Positions 8,705-15,984 of a stretch of 64,000 nt of DNA are shown here, one piece after another; the first letter of the stretch is position 1; each line of letters begins with the position of its first letter. The notes under the pieces were generated by a model. It was given only the letters and a program-made list of their open reading frames with translations, made no database searches and was not told where the DNA came from. Position numbers and translations under genes: made by a program. The stretch comes from Acinetobacter populi. GTDB taxonomy: Bacteria > Pseudomonadota > Gammaproteobacteria > Pseudomonadales > Moraxellaceae. The DNA is taken from contig NZ_NEXX01000005.1 in NCBI RefSeq assembly GCF_002174125.1, positions 124,001 to 188,000 on the forward strand, in the 5' to 3' direction.

Positions 8705-9317
8705 ATGACAACGTTACAGGCAAAAAAAATCAGAAGAAAAAAGGCTGCATATACTCGATAGCAGTTTTGAATTGGTACTACACAAAGGTTTTGCCGGCGT
8801 GGGGTTACAGGAAATTTTGAAAAATTGTGGCGTCCCGAAAGGCTCTTTTTATCATTATTTTGAATCCAAAGAGGCTTTCGGCTGTGTATTGTTACAACAT
8901 TATATTGCCAATTATCAACAGCGTTTAAATTTGCTTTGGGACAATACTGATTCAGCCCAACACAAAATTTTACGCTATTTCAACATGTGGATTGAAGATG
9001 AGGCGATTAAAGGCGGTTGGGCAGAACATTGCCTGATTGTCAAATTGGCCGCAGAAGTCGCTGATCTGTCTGAAGATATGCGCCTCATTATGGATGCGGG
9101 TGTAAAGCATTTAATTGAACAGATTGCGCTACTGATTCAGCATGGTGAACAAGATGGTTCGATTCATGTTGAGGCAGATGCCGCCGCTGTGGCACAAGTC
9201 TTATATCAAATGTGGCTTGGTGCTGCGCTGCTTTATAAATTACAAAAAGATAAAACGCCTTTGTATCAAGCGCTTCAAGCAACCGAATTTATGTTAAATC
9301 GCAAAACTGAAAACTGA
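8705..9317 (+). pseudogene. nemR: NemR-like TetR regulator, disrupted by +1 in an A8 run
   Basis: The ATG at 8705 (AAGGTG upstream) opens MTTLQAKK, then a run of eight A (8722-8729) throws it into a stop at 8759. With seven A the frame runs straight through ILDSSFELVLHKGFAGVGL and the HTH motif VPKGSFYHYFESKEAFG to 9317. The body matches E. coli NemR features: GSFYHYF.SKEAFG, then VKL.AEV.DLSEDMR..MD.G. NemR represses electrophile and methylglyoxal detoxification genes. A TTG at 8772 could still make a 181-aa fragment lacking HTH helix 1. This is either a real phase-variable or null allele, or a homopolymer sequencing error. Confidence 0.75.
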
Positions 9318-9341
9318 TTTTAAAACGCTAGGATATTGATG

Positions 9342-10022
9342 ATGAAAATATTAATTGTACTAACCTCTCACGCTCAACTTGGTAATACAGGTTTAAAAAC
9401 TGGATTTTGGCTCGAAGAATTTGCTGCGCCTTATTATGTGTTTAAAGATGCAGGCGCTGAAATTACGCTGGCTTCACCCAAAGGCGGTCAACCACCTTTA
9501 GACCCTAAAAGCAATGAACCCGACTTCCAGACTGACTCAACGCGTCGTTTTAGTCAAGATTCCGAAGCACAATATCTTTTAGCCAATACCAAACTTTTAA
9601 CCCAAGTTCAAACAGATGATTTTGATGCAGTATTTTATCCTGGTGGTCACGGTCCACTATGGGATTTGGTAAATAATGAACAGTCCATTGAACTGATTCA
9701 ACAATTTGACCACGAGCATAAACCGATTGCCTTGGTTTGCCATGCCCCCGCTGTACTCAAAAATGTCAAATCAGTTACTGGCGAAGCATTCGTGAAAGGT
9801 AAAAAGGTAACTGGCTTTGCTAACAGTGAAGAAGAAGCTGTACAACTCACACAGGTAGTACATTTTTTGATTGAAGATACGTTTAAAGCACAAGGTGCGG
9901 ATTATGAAAAAGGCACAGACTGGCATTCTTTTGTGCTGGTTGATGGTCACCTGATTACTAATCAAAACCCTGCCAGCTCAGAGGAAGCCGCAAAACAATT
10001 ATTAAAGTTACTTGAAGCTTAA
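9342..10022 (+). CDS. DJ-1/PfpI-family protein (Hsp31-like glyoxalase/amidotransferase fold)
   Basis: About 226 residues. The class I amidotransferase-like fold shows the nucleophile elbow ALVCHAPAVLKNV (Cys within CHAP) and a supporting Glu in GFWLEEFAAPYYVF. The insert DAVFYPGGHGPLWDL is typical of the Hsp31/YajL relatives that detoxify methylglyoxal (glyoxalase III). ATG at 9342 has AGGA 8 bases upstream. It lies 24 bases behind the NemR-like gene, fitting a NemR-controlled electrophile-response operon. An aldehyde dehydrogenase start follows at 10029. Confidence 0.85.
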   Translation: MKILIVLTSHAQLGNTGLKTGFWLEEFAAPYYVFKDAGAEITLASPKGGQPPLDPKSNEPDFQTDSTRRFSQDSEAQYLLANTKLLTQVQTDDFDAVFYPGGHGPLWDLVNNEQSIELIQQFDHEHKPIALVCHAPAVLKNVKSVTGEAFVKGKKVTGFANSEEEAVQLTQVVHFLIEDTFKAQGADYEKGTDWHSFVLVDGHLITNQNPASSEEAAKQLLKLLEA

Positions 10023-10028
10023 GGAAAC

Positions 10029-10127
10029 ATGAACATGAATAAAACCGAATTAAACCATATTCTGCAAAGATTACGTCAGGCACAGATTGAGCAAGGTTCA
10101 CCAAGCTTGACTACGTGCCACACCTAA
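10029..10127 (+). pseudogene. Aldehyde dehydrogenase N-terminal fragment (coniferyl aldehyde dehydrogenase type)
   Basis: After ATG codons at 10029 and 10035 the product reads MNKTELNHILQRLRQAQIEQ, then GSPSL, before it runs into foreign sequence and a stop at 10127. This start resembles the N-terminus of coniferyl-aldehyde-type dehydrogenases (L..LR.AQ...G.PS). From about 10110 the DNA belongs to a czcC gene on the other strand, so the rest of the dehydrogenase was deleted. Its position seven bases after the DJ-1 gene suggests it was the third gene of the electrophile operon. Confidence 0.55.
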
Positions 10128-10943
10128 AGACACGGTCGGATTAGGACGATTGGCAACTTTTAAATATTGCGCTTGGGCCTCTTGACGCTGTTGCTGCAAT
10201 GCCAGACTTTGTTAATAAATGTTATTGGCTTGGGCATTTTGTACAAATTGTCCAGTATCCGATGGCCAACTTTTTTGTACAAAATCCAGATCAAAATTGC
10301 TTTGCGTTTCACCCCATAAATTTGCCAATTGTTTTTTAGCGATATTTAATGCCCGTTGATTTTCAATATGTATCACGAGGACACGGTCTTGGTCTAATTT
10401 TGAGATACTGCCTGCCTGATAACGTAATTTTGCCGCATCAAGTGTGGTTTGACTGGTTGTCAATTGGCTTTGACTCAGCTTCAACTCTTCTTGCTGCAAT
10501 GCGACTTGTGACCATAGATATTCAACGGCAAGGGCAATTTCTGCTGCATATAAGGTCTTGGCAATCTCAATCTGAGACATTTCAACCTGTGCAAGTTGTT
10601 TTAACGCACGGCGTTGTCCAAACACATCGAGTTGCTGACTCACACGCATCTCAAGTTCACGATCCTGATTACCACCAAAACCTTGTTGTGTAACTGATAC
10701 ACTAGGATTTGCCCACAATTGACTTTGCTTAAGCCGAGCACTGGCAATCTCTTGTTGTGTCGCAAAACTATCAACTTGCTGTTGGTAGGCAATCACCTTT
10801 TCCAGCGTTTGTTGATAATTTAAAGATGTATTTGCCCATAACCCTGAAGAAAAGCCCAGCCCTGACATTGCAAGTATAATATTCGCTTGCAGCATGAGCG
10901 ATAAACTGCGCGAACGATGCACAAAGGCATTCTTTTTAAACAT
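10110..10943 (-). pseudogene. czcC: CzcC-type outer membrane factor, truncated with internal stop
   Basis: The minus strand from 10943 encodes a signal peptide and a TolC/CzcC-type outer membrane factor: SARLKQSQLWANPSVSVTQQ, long coiled-coil helices, AAKLRYQAGSISKLD. A TAA at 10212-10214 stops it after 243 codons. Beyond the stop the same frame stays open (SLALQQQRQEAQAQYLKVAN, RPNPTVSLGV) to about 10110, where it meets the aldehyde dehydrogenase fragment. The C-terminal half, and any czcB and czcA beyond it, are missing. The metal efflux channel is therefore dead. Confidence 0.75.
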
Positions 10944-10990
10944 TATATTCCCACCTTTTTAAAAATTAGAAAGTGGTGGGATTTTTTTGG

Positions 10991-11398
10991 CTACCCCACC
11001 AATAGCGGGGACAATAAAGGAGGTGGGTTTTGCCCTGTTAAATCAGGCGATTGATAAAAATTTTGCCAAAACATATTCGTTCGGCTCTGCTCTTCAAAAA
11101 AGTGCTGTATAACCAATGTTTGATCGGTTTGCATCAATAAAATATGCGTGTACGAGGGTAAATGATCGCGATGATCATTTGCGAAAAATGACTTCACATT
11201 TCCAGACATCGTATCATTGCTATTCACAGACGTTTTTTCCTGTGAACAATGTGTCATGACCTGATGGTGTCCAAAATGTTGCGTAGAGGCGATTTGAGCA
11301 GTATTTTCATGCACACAGAATGCCGCTGCAATATTCCATACACTTTGGAATAGCAGTAAGACTGTTAAAATTGTGATAAAGATAGGTTTTTTTTTCAA
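10991..11398 (-). CDS. CzcI-like metal-efflux accessory protein
   Basis: 135 residues with a signal-anchor (residues 7-27) and a His-rich periplasmic part (CVHENTAQIASTQHFGHHQ, CSQEKT). The C-terminus is conserved-looking (PDLTGQNPPPLLSPL). This is the usual small gene preceding czcCBA in Acinetobacter and relatives, of the CzcI regulatory/accessory type. It sits 47 bases upstream of the broken czcC on the same strand and is probably a leftover of that operon. Family assignment is from length, context and composition. Confidence 0.65.
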   Translation of the reverse strand: MKKKPIFITILTVLLLFQSVWNIAAAFCVHENTAQIASTQHFGHHQVMTHCSQEKTSVNSNDTMSGNVKSFFANDHRDHLPSYTHILLMQTDQTLVIQHFFEEQSRTNMFWQNFYQSPDLTGQNPPPLLSPLLVG

Positions 11399-11644
11399 AA
11401 ATACATCGTCAAACGTGATTCTATACTTCCATTTATAATATCATCAATATCTATTGTAAAGCCACATCATCAAAATCATTTTCATCTTTCTTATAAACTC
11501 ATACGATGGCTATGATTCCTATTGCTAAGCGAAAGTGGTGGGAGTATATCAAATCTACCATTATTTCTTTTATCCAAGTTATCGAAGACAAAATTTTGAC
11601 TACAATTTAATCTAAAAAATAGATTTAATTAATATGAATACGTT

Positions 11645-11663
11645 AATAATAGTAATTATCGTT
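11645..11663 (+). promoter_or_regulatory. Fur-box-like site upstream of the TonB receptor
   Basis: AATAATAGTAATTATCGTT agrees with the 19-bp Fur consensus at 12 positions by eye. It lies 39 bases before the receptor start, where iron repression of a siderophore receptor would act. No other operator is evident. Confidence 0.5.
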
Positions 11664-11701
11664 TAATATTTAGAATTACATTTATACGCTGGGGCATTAA
11701 A

Positions 11702-13903
11702 TTGAATCGATCTTATCATTGTCTGACTTTAGCAATTGCTGCAATTTCAATGCAAAATATATTTGCAGAAGAAACAAGCGTAAATATAACCAAAAATAAT
11801 TCAACACATACTGTGGTTTTACCAACTATTGTTATTGAAGCAATGGATGATGGTGATCCAATCAAAACCTACGTAGATTATAAACAAGCAAATGTTACAC
11901 GTAACGGTTTAGATAAAAAGGATATTCCTCAAACCATTGATACGATTGATGTATCAAAATATAAGATTTATGGTGCAAATGATTTAAGCGTAATGCTACA
12001 AGGTACACCCGGAATTGATACATCTTATGATACACGTGGTGATGGTATTTCAATCCGAGGGTTTAGTGCAGATACAGGTGATATTTACCGAGATGGTAAC
12101 CGAGAAAGTGGACAAGTTCGCCGTAGTACTGCAAATGTTGAACGTATAGAGATTTTAAAAGGTCCAGCATCTGTATTGTATGGTCGCGGTGGAGGTGGAG
12201 GTGTAATTAATATGGTCACAAAATTTGCAAATTTTGATTCTAAAAGTTCTATTGGTGCTTATATAGGATCATATAATAACATTGGTGAAGTATTTGATTT
12301 CAATAATACAATTAATGATAATTGGGCAGTTCGCTTGACTGGAGAATATGGGGATACGAATAGTTTCCGTAAAGGAATTGGCACAAAAACTGAAATGATT
12401 TCCCCAAGTATTACGTATCGTAATGATGATCAAACCTTGACTTGGACAACACAATATACTTACGACAAAATTAATCGTGTACCCGATCGTGGCCCTTCTT
12501 TTGAAAATATGCCTGATGGTACTTCAATTAAAATGGGCTATGCACAAAAAGATGATTATATTTATGATCAATTACAAGTTTTTCGTACTGATTTAAAATA
12601 TGATTTCAATGATAATTGGAAAATTCATTTTGCTGCAAGCGATCGTTCAGCATATCAAAATTTTGATCATTTTTATGGTGGAAGTTTATGTACGTCTACG
12701 GTTGAACCTAATCCTAATGGCACAACAACTGCAGCAAAGCAAGGTTGTTATGAAGGTTATATACGACAAACTTATTATTGGCAGCAAACAGAAAATAGTA
12801 CTCGTGCAGGATCTTTAGAATTAGAAGGTAATTTCAATACTGGCTTTTTAAAACATCAGCTCATCACAGGTATAGATTATTCTTATGAGCAACGTGAGCC
12901 GTTATTATCGAATGTGAATGCTGATGGTTCAACTATTTATGGTTTTGTAAACCCATTAACTGGTGATCGTTTTAGTAATCGTGGTCAAGGACATGTCATC
13001 ACAACACATAACTATAATGAAGCAACTTCTTATGGCATTTTTATGCAGGATTTGATCTCTATCGTGCCCGAAGTCAAAGTTATGCTCGGTGTGCGTTATG
13101 ATGATATGGAGTATTCAACGACCAATAAATTATTAGATGCTTCAAATGCCAATTATAAGCGGACTGTCAAAGATGATCGTGTCAATCCGAACGCAGGTAT
13201 TGTCTGGCAACCTGTTGAGGATCATAGTTTTTATGCCTCATTTAGCCGTAGTTTTGCACCATTTGGTGGAAACTCTGGTGTTAGTGTAGTCAGTGCAAGC
13301 CAAAATTTAGATATCATGAATACTGATCCGCAATATAATGATCAATATGAAATTGGGATGAAAAGTGACTGGTTTAATCAGCAATTTACTACATATTTAT
13401 CATTATTTGATATTAGCAAACATAATATTCGCTATCGTCCTGATGCTGAAAATGATCCTTACAACTGGACAGTTGCAGGAAAACATCAATCTAAAGGTAT
13501 AGAATTAAGCTTTACAGGTAAGGTCTTTGATGATTTTTACATTCGTGGTGGATACGGCTATAAAGATGCCAAAATTAAAGAAGATAAAGCTACGCCTGCA
13601 AATGAAGGTAAACAATTTAGTGGATCATCTAAGCATACAGGTAATCTATTCCTTCGTTATCTAGCCACAGATAAAATTTATGGTGAAATTGGTGCGACCT
13701 ATGTTGGTTCTTATTATACAGATACTGCAAATACTACAAAGAGAGATGGTTGGACACGTTTAGATACCGCATTTGGTTATAAAGATGATAAGTGGGGAGC
13801 AACTTTTGCTATAAATAATTTAACGAATAAAGAATACTGGCGTTCGAGTTCTATGCCTGGCACACCTCGTAACTATTTATTCCGTGTGAATTATTATTTT
13901 TAA
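11702..13903 (+). CDS. TonB-dependent siderophore receptor (catecholate type)
   Basis: 733 residues. The order is: signal peptide (residues 1-22), a TonB-box-like TIVIEAM near residue 45, then a plug domain (KKDIPQTIDTIDV, DLSVMLQGTPGIDT, DGISIRGFS, RIEILKGPASVLYGRGGGGG). A 22-strand barrel follows, ending ...NYLFRVNYYF. KGPASVLYGRG and the terminal Phe are signatures of TonB-dependent siderophore receptors, closest in feel to the Fiu/PiuA/BfnH catecholate group. The start is a TTG with GGGG upstream. A Fur-like box precedes it and a terminator follows. A broken FecI-type sigma factor lies downstream. Confidence 0.9.
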   Translation: MNRSYHCLTLAIAAISMQNIFAEETSVNITKNNSTHTVVLPTIVIEAMDDGDPIKTYVDYKQANVTRNGLDKKDIPQTIDTIDVSKYKIYGANDLSVMLQGTPGIDTSYDTRGDGISIRGFSADTGDIYRDGNRESGQVRRSTANVERIEILKGPASVLYGRGGGGGVINMVTKFANFDSKSSIGAYIGSYNNIGEVFDFNNTINDNWAVRLTGEYGDTNSFRKGIGTKTEMISPSITYRNDDQTLTWTTQYTYDKINRVPDRGPSFENMPDGTSIKMGYAQKDDYIYDQLQVFRTDLKYDFNDNWKIHFAASDRSAYQNFDHFYGGSLCTSTVEPNPNGTTTAAKQGCYEGYIRQTYYWQQTENSTRAGSLELEGNFNTGFLKHQLITGIDYSYEQREPLLSNVNADGSTIYGFVNPLTGDRFSNRGQGHVITTHNYNEATSYGIFMQDLISIVPEVKVMLGVRYDDMEYSTTNKLLDASNANYKRTVKDDRVNPNAGIVWQPVEDHSFYASFSRSFAPFGGNSGVSVVSASQNLDIMNTDPQYNDQYEIGMKSDWFNQQFTTYLSLFDISKHNIRYRPDAENDPYNWTVAGKHQSKGIELSFTGKVFDDFYIRGGYGYKDAKIKEDKATPANEGKQFSGSSKHTGNLFLRYLATDKIYGEIGATYVGSYYTDTANTTKRDGWTRLDTAFGYKDDKWGATFAINNLTNKEYWRSSSMPGTPRNYLFRVNYYF

Positions 13904-13939
13904 GTTGCCATTAAGTAAAGATTGAGATTATCTCAAAAG

Positions 13940-13966
13940 GTAGCCTTTTTATATAATTAAGGCTAC
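13940..13966 (+). terminator. Terminator of the siderophore receptor gene
   Basis: Stem GTAGCC (13940-13945) pairs with GGCTAC (13961-13966), extended by imperfect AAGG/CTTT pairing. It starts 36 bases after the receptor stop. The T-rich stretch lies mainly in the loop. Confidence 0.55.
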
Positions 13967-14056
13967 TTTGAAAAATGAAAAAATTTGTGAAAACCCAAAA
14001 ATTTATATAACATTGTAGAATCTTAATACGCACCATTGCATAAAATTCTAAATTAA

Positions 14057-14078
14057 AAAATAATGATTATTATTTATT
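14057..14078. promoter_or_regulatory. Second Fur-box-like palindrome
   Basis: The near-palindromic AATAATGATTATTATT core resembles a Fur box and lies just upstream of the FecI-type sigma factor relic, where iron control of such a gene is expected. The gene it served is no longer functional. Confidence 0.4.
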
Positions 14079-14123
14079 TTTTAATAAGTATGACACATGT
14101 CAGAGTTGTTAACTTCATAAACA

Positions 14124-14340
14124 GATGATTTCTTATATTATTATGATGAACTTGTCGATCATATTTCTTCAAAACTGAAGAATCGACGTATCGCGATGGA
14201 AGTTGTACATAAAACTTATTTTCGAGTTTTACAAAAACCTGAACAATTCGGTCATTTGGTTTCACCGATTTCTTTTCTGCGTACAGTAAGTTTAAATATT
14301 GCATTAGATTAAATCAGAAAAAATGATATCTATCAAAAAA
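14124..14340 (+). pseudogene. FecI-type ECF sigma factor relic
   Basis: The plus strand reads YYYDELVDHISSKLKNRRIA, then EVVHKTYFRVLQKPEQ and SPISFLRTVSLNIALD, followed by a stop at the IR.ND position. This is region 2 of iron-starvation ECF sigma factors (A.D.V..TYLR.L, P.AFL..VA.N...D..R). No proper start is in frame (a TAA lies just upstream), region 2 carries a stop and region 4 is missing. A FecR gene was not found. The neighbouring TonB receptor and the Fur-like site suggest a former surface-signalling set. Confidence 0.6.
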
Positions 14341-14490
14341 TATTTTAAAGAAATTAAATTGGGATTTTGTGCTAATTCAACCATATTGGAAAGGTACTCT
14401 GAGCAAGAATTTAGAGTATTAAAAAACAATATGCTCAACTGATTCTTATCTTGGTTTGATGCTGTTCAGTCAAAAACATTTTCAGGTATT

Positions 14491-14690
14491 GTTGATCTAG
14501 TTGCAGAAGTTGTAGTGGATATGATCATTAATAATAAAAAATTACCTACTGCACTTTTTTCAGATAAAAAATGTATAGTGGTCGTTTTGCTGTTCGTGTT
14601 CCATCAATAATTCATCAAAAACTAGCATAGGAAGCCGCCGAACGTGGTGTAAGTATGAATCGTTTGGTATCGACGAAATTAGCTATGTGA
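14491..14690 (+). pseudogene. HicB-type antitoxin relic
   Basis: 14491-14568 reads VDLVAEVVVDMIINNKKLPT and ALFSDKK. After a shift, 14573-14690 reads YSGRFAVRVPSIIHQKLA, a stop, then EAAERGVSMNRLVSTKLAM. This is the C-terminal part of HicB-type antitoxins (YSGKF.VRVP...H..LA.EAAE.GVSLN.LV...L). A frameshift, an in-frame TAG and the absence of a HicA toxin show it is dead. Confidence 0.65.
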
Positions 14691-14820
14691 CTATTTTTGA
14701 TGGTCTAAGGAATATGAATGTCTGGTTTGATACGAACAGTAATGGATAGTCATTTTACCCATTATTTTGCAATTATTGACCTTGGCAGATATTTTTTATA
14801 TACCTTAAAGAAAAACTAAA

Positions 14821-15163
14821 TTGACTAAAATCTTGAATAAAATTAATATTACCAAGCTGGCCTACATTGCCAGTCGGTTTTGACAGACCGTCGCGTATAG
14901 CGTACCAAATTCATACTTCCTCAGTGTGTATTGTGTGCGAAACCTTCTCGTCCCCCTTTGCGGTAGAACGGGAGGGGGACGCTTCGTGCGTGCTGGTTCC
15001 TATATGCCCAGTCTGTCAACCCCCTTTCGTTCTGCCACCATCATTTGACAGTGATTTGGTAGAACTTCTATTCGCATATAGGAGTTATGTTATGCACGCT
15101 ATATTACGCCCAATAATTTTTCATCTCCGTTTCTTCAATATTAAATTTCTCAGCATTTTATAG
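14821..15163 (+). pseudogene. Frameshifted small ORF resembling phage-associated Icd/Ash-like proteins
   Basis: From a TTG at 14821 the frame reads TKLAYIASRF and stops. Deleting one T from the TTTT at 14878-14881 joins it to DRPSRIAYQIHTSSVCIVCE and on to 15163. The Cys-rich opening and the look of the peptide recall small prophage/satellite ORFs annotated Icd-like or Ash in Acinetobacter, but this is from memory and weak. A 98-aa ORF from 14867 in the second frame could still be made. Confidence 0.3.
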
Positions 15164-15308
15164 ATTCATAAGATTAGGAACTAATTTAGTTAATCTTTTT
15201 ATATTAATTGTTGATATACCAAGTATTTGTTAGAACATACAAATAATCACTAAATCTATAAATTCAAACTACGGATAAATAGATATGTGATATATAAGGG
15301 TGAAAAAT

Positions 15309-15908
15309 ATGTCTGTAAAACTGATTGAATTAGAAATACCTAAAATAAAGACTTTTAAGTCGATGTATAAAAAAGCATTTATTGGGGTGGTGATTATTGC
15401 ATTTATACTTGGAATACTTGATTCAGGGGGTAGCGGTTCGTTTTTTAAAAGTTTTTTCGCAACCCTATTTTTATTGGGAATTCCTGTTTTAGGCGCAGTC
15501 GCATTTTATCAAAAAATCTGTATCAAATTTGGGATCGGTTTTATCAAAAGTAACATGCAGCAATATGAGCAAGCACTCAAAAAACTAGGTTTTAACAATA
15601 ATTATTCTGGGATTGGAATTGTAATCGATACTGAGCAAAAGAAAATTGCTTTTTTAGGTTCTACCAATTCTAAAGCACTGATTTGTGACTTTTCAGACGT
15701 TCGTTCTTGGCATCAATCTACCATGCAAGAAACTACGCAGTATAGAAATCAAGATAATAGCTATGCAGGTTCGAAAATACAAACTCTTTTTATTCATATC
15801 GTGGTTCATCTCGCTAGTCCTGAATACCCTGAAGCACGTTTTATTGTACGTGGAGATCGGGAAGCAAGTATATGGAGTGCACGATTAAATGCATTAATTA
15901 ACGAATAA
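15309..15908 (+). CDS. Hypothetical membrane-anchored protein
   Basis: About 199 residues. Two hydrophobic segments lie near residues 23-40 (IGVVIIAFILGIL) and 46-70 (SFFATLFLLGIPVLGAVAFY). A soluble alpha/beta domain follows (GIGIVIDTEQKKIAFLG, ALICDFSDVRSW, TLFIHIVVHLASPEYPEARF). The ATG at 15309 has AAGG 9 bases upstream and is preferred to a GTG at 15300. I do not recognise the family. The soluble part resembles proteins that sit on island DNA, and its neighbours are degraded genes, so it is probably accessory. Confidence 0.6.
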   Translation: MSVKLIELEIPKIKTFKSMYKKAFIGVVIIAFILGILDSGGSGSFFKSFFATLFLLGIPVLGAVAFYQKICIKFGIGFIKSNMQQYEQALKKLGFNNNYSGIGIVIDTEQKKIAFLGSTNSKALICDFSDVRSWHQSTMQETTQYRNQDNSYAGSKIQTLFIHIVVHLASPEYPEARFIVRGDREASIWSARLNALINE

Positions 15909-15984
15909 TTAATTTGCATCACTTAGCTTTTTGAAAATTAAATTCTTTTTAAATCTAGAATTCATTCTATGGGGTAACGAATAA

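Noticed and set aside
14074..14304. Minus-strand 76-codon ORF over the sigma factor relic
   Set aside because: It is the shadow of the FecI-type reading frame on the plus strand, which has recognisable motifs.
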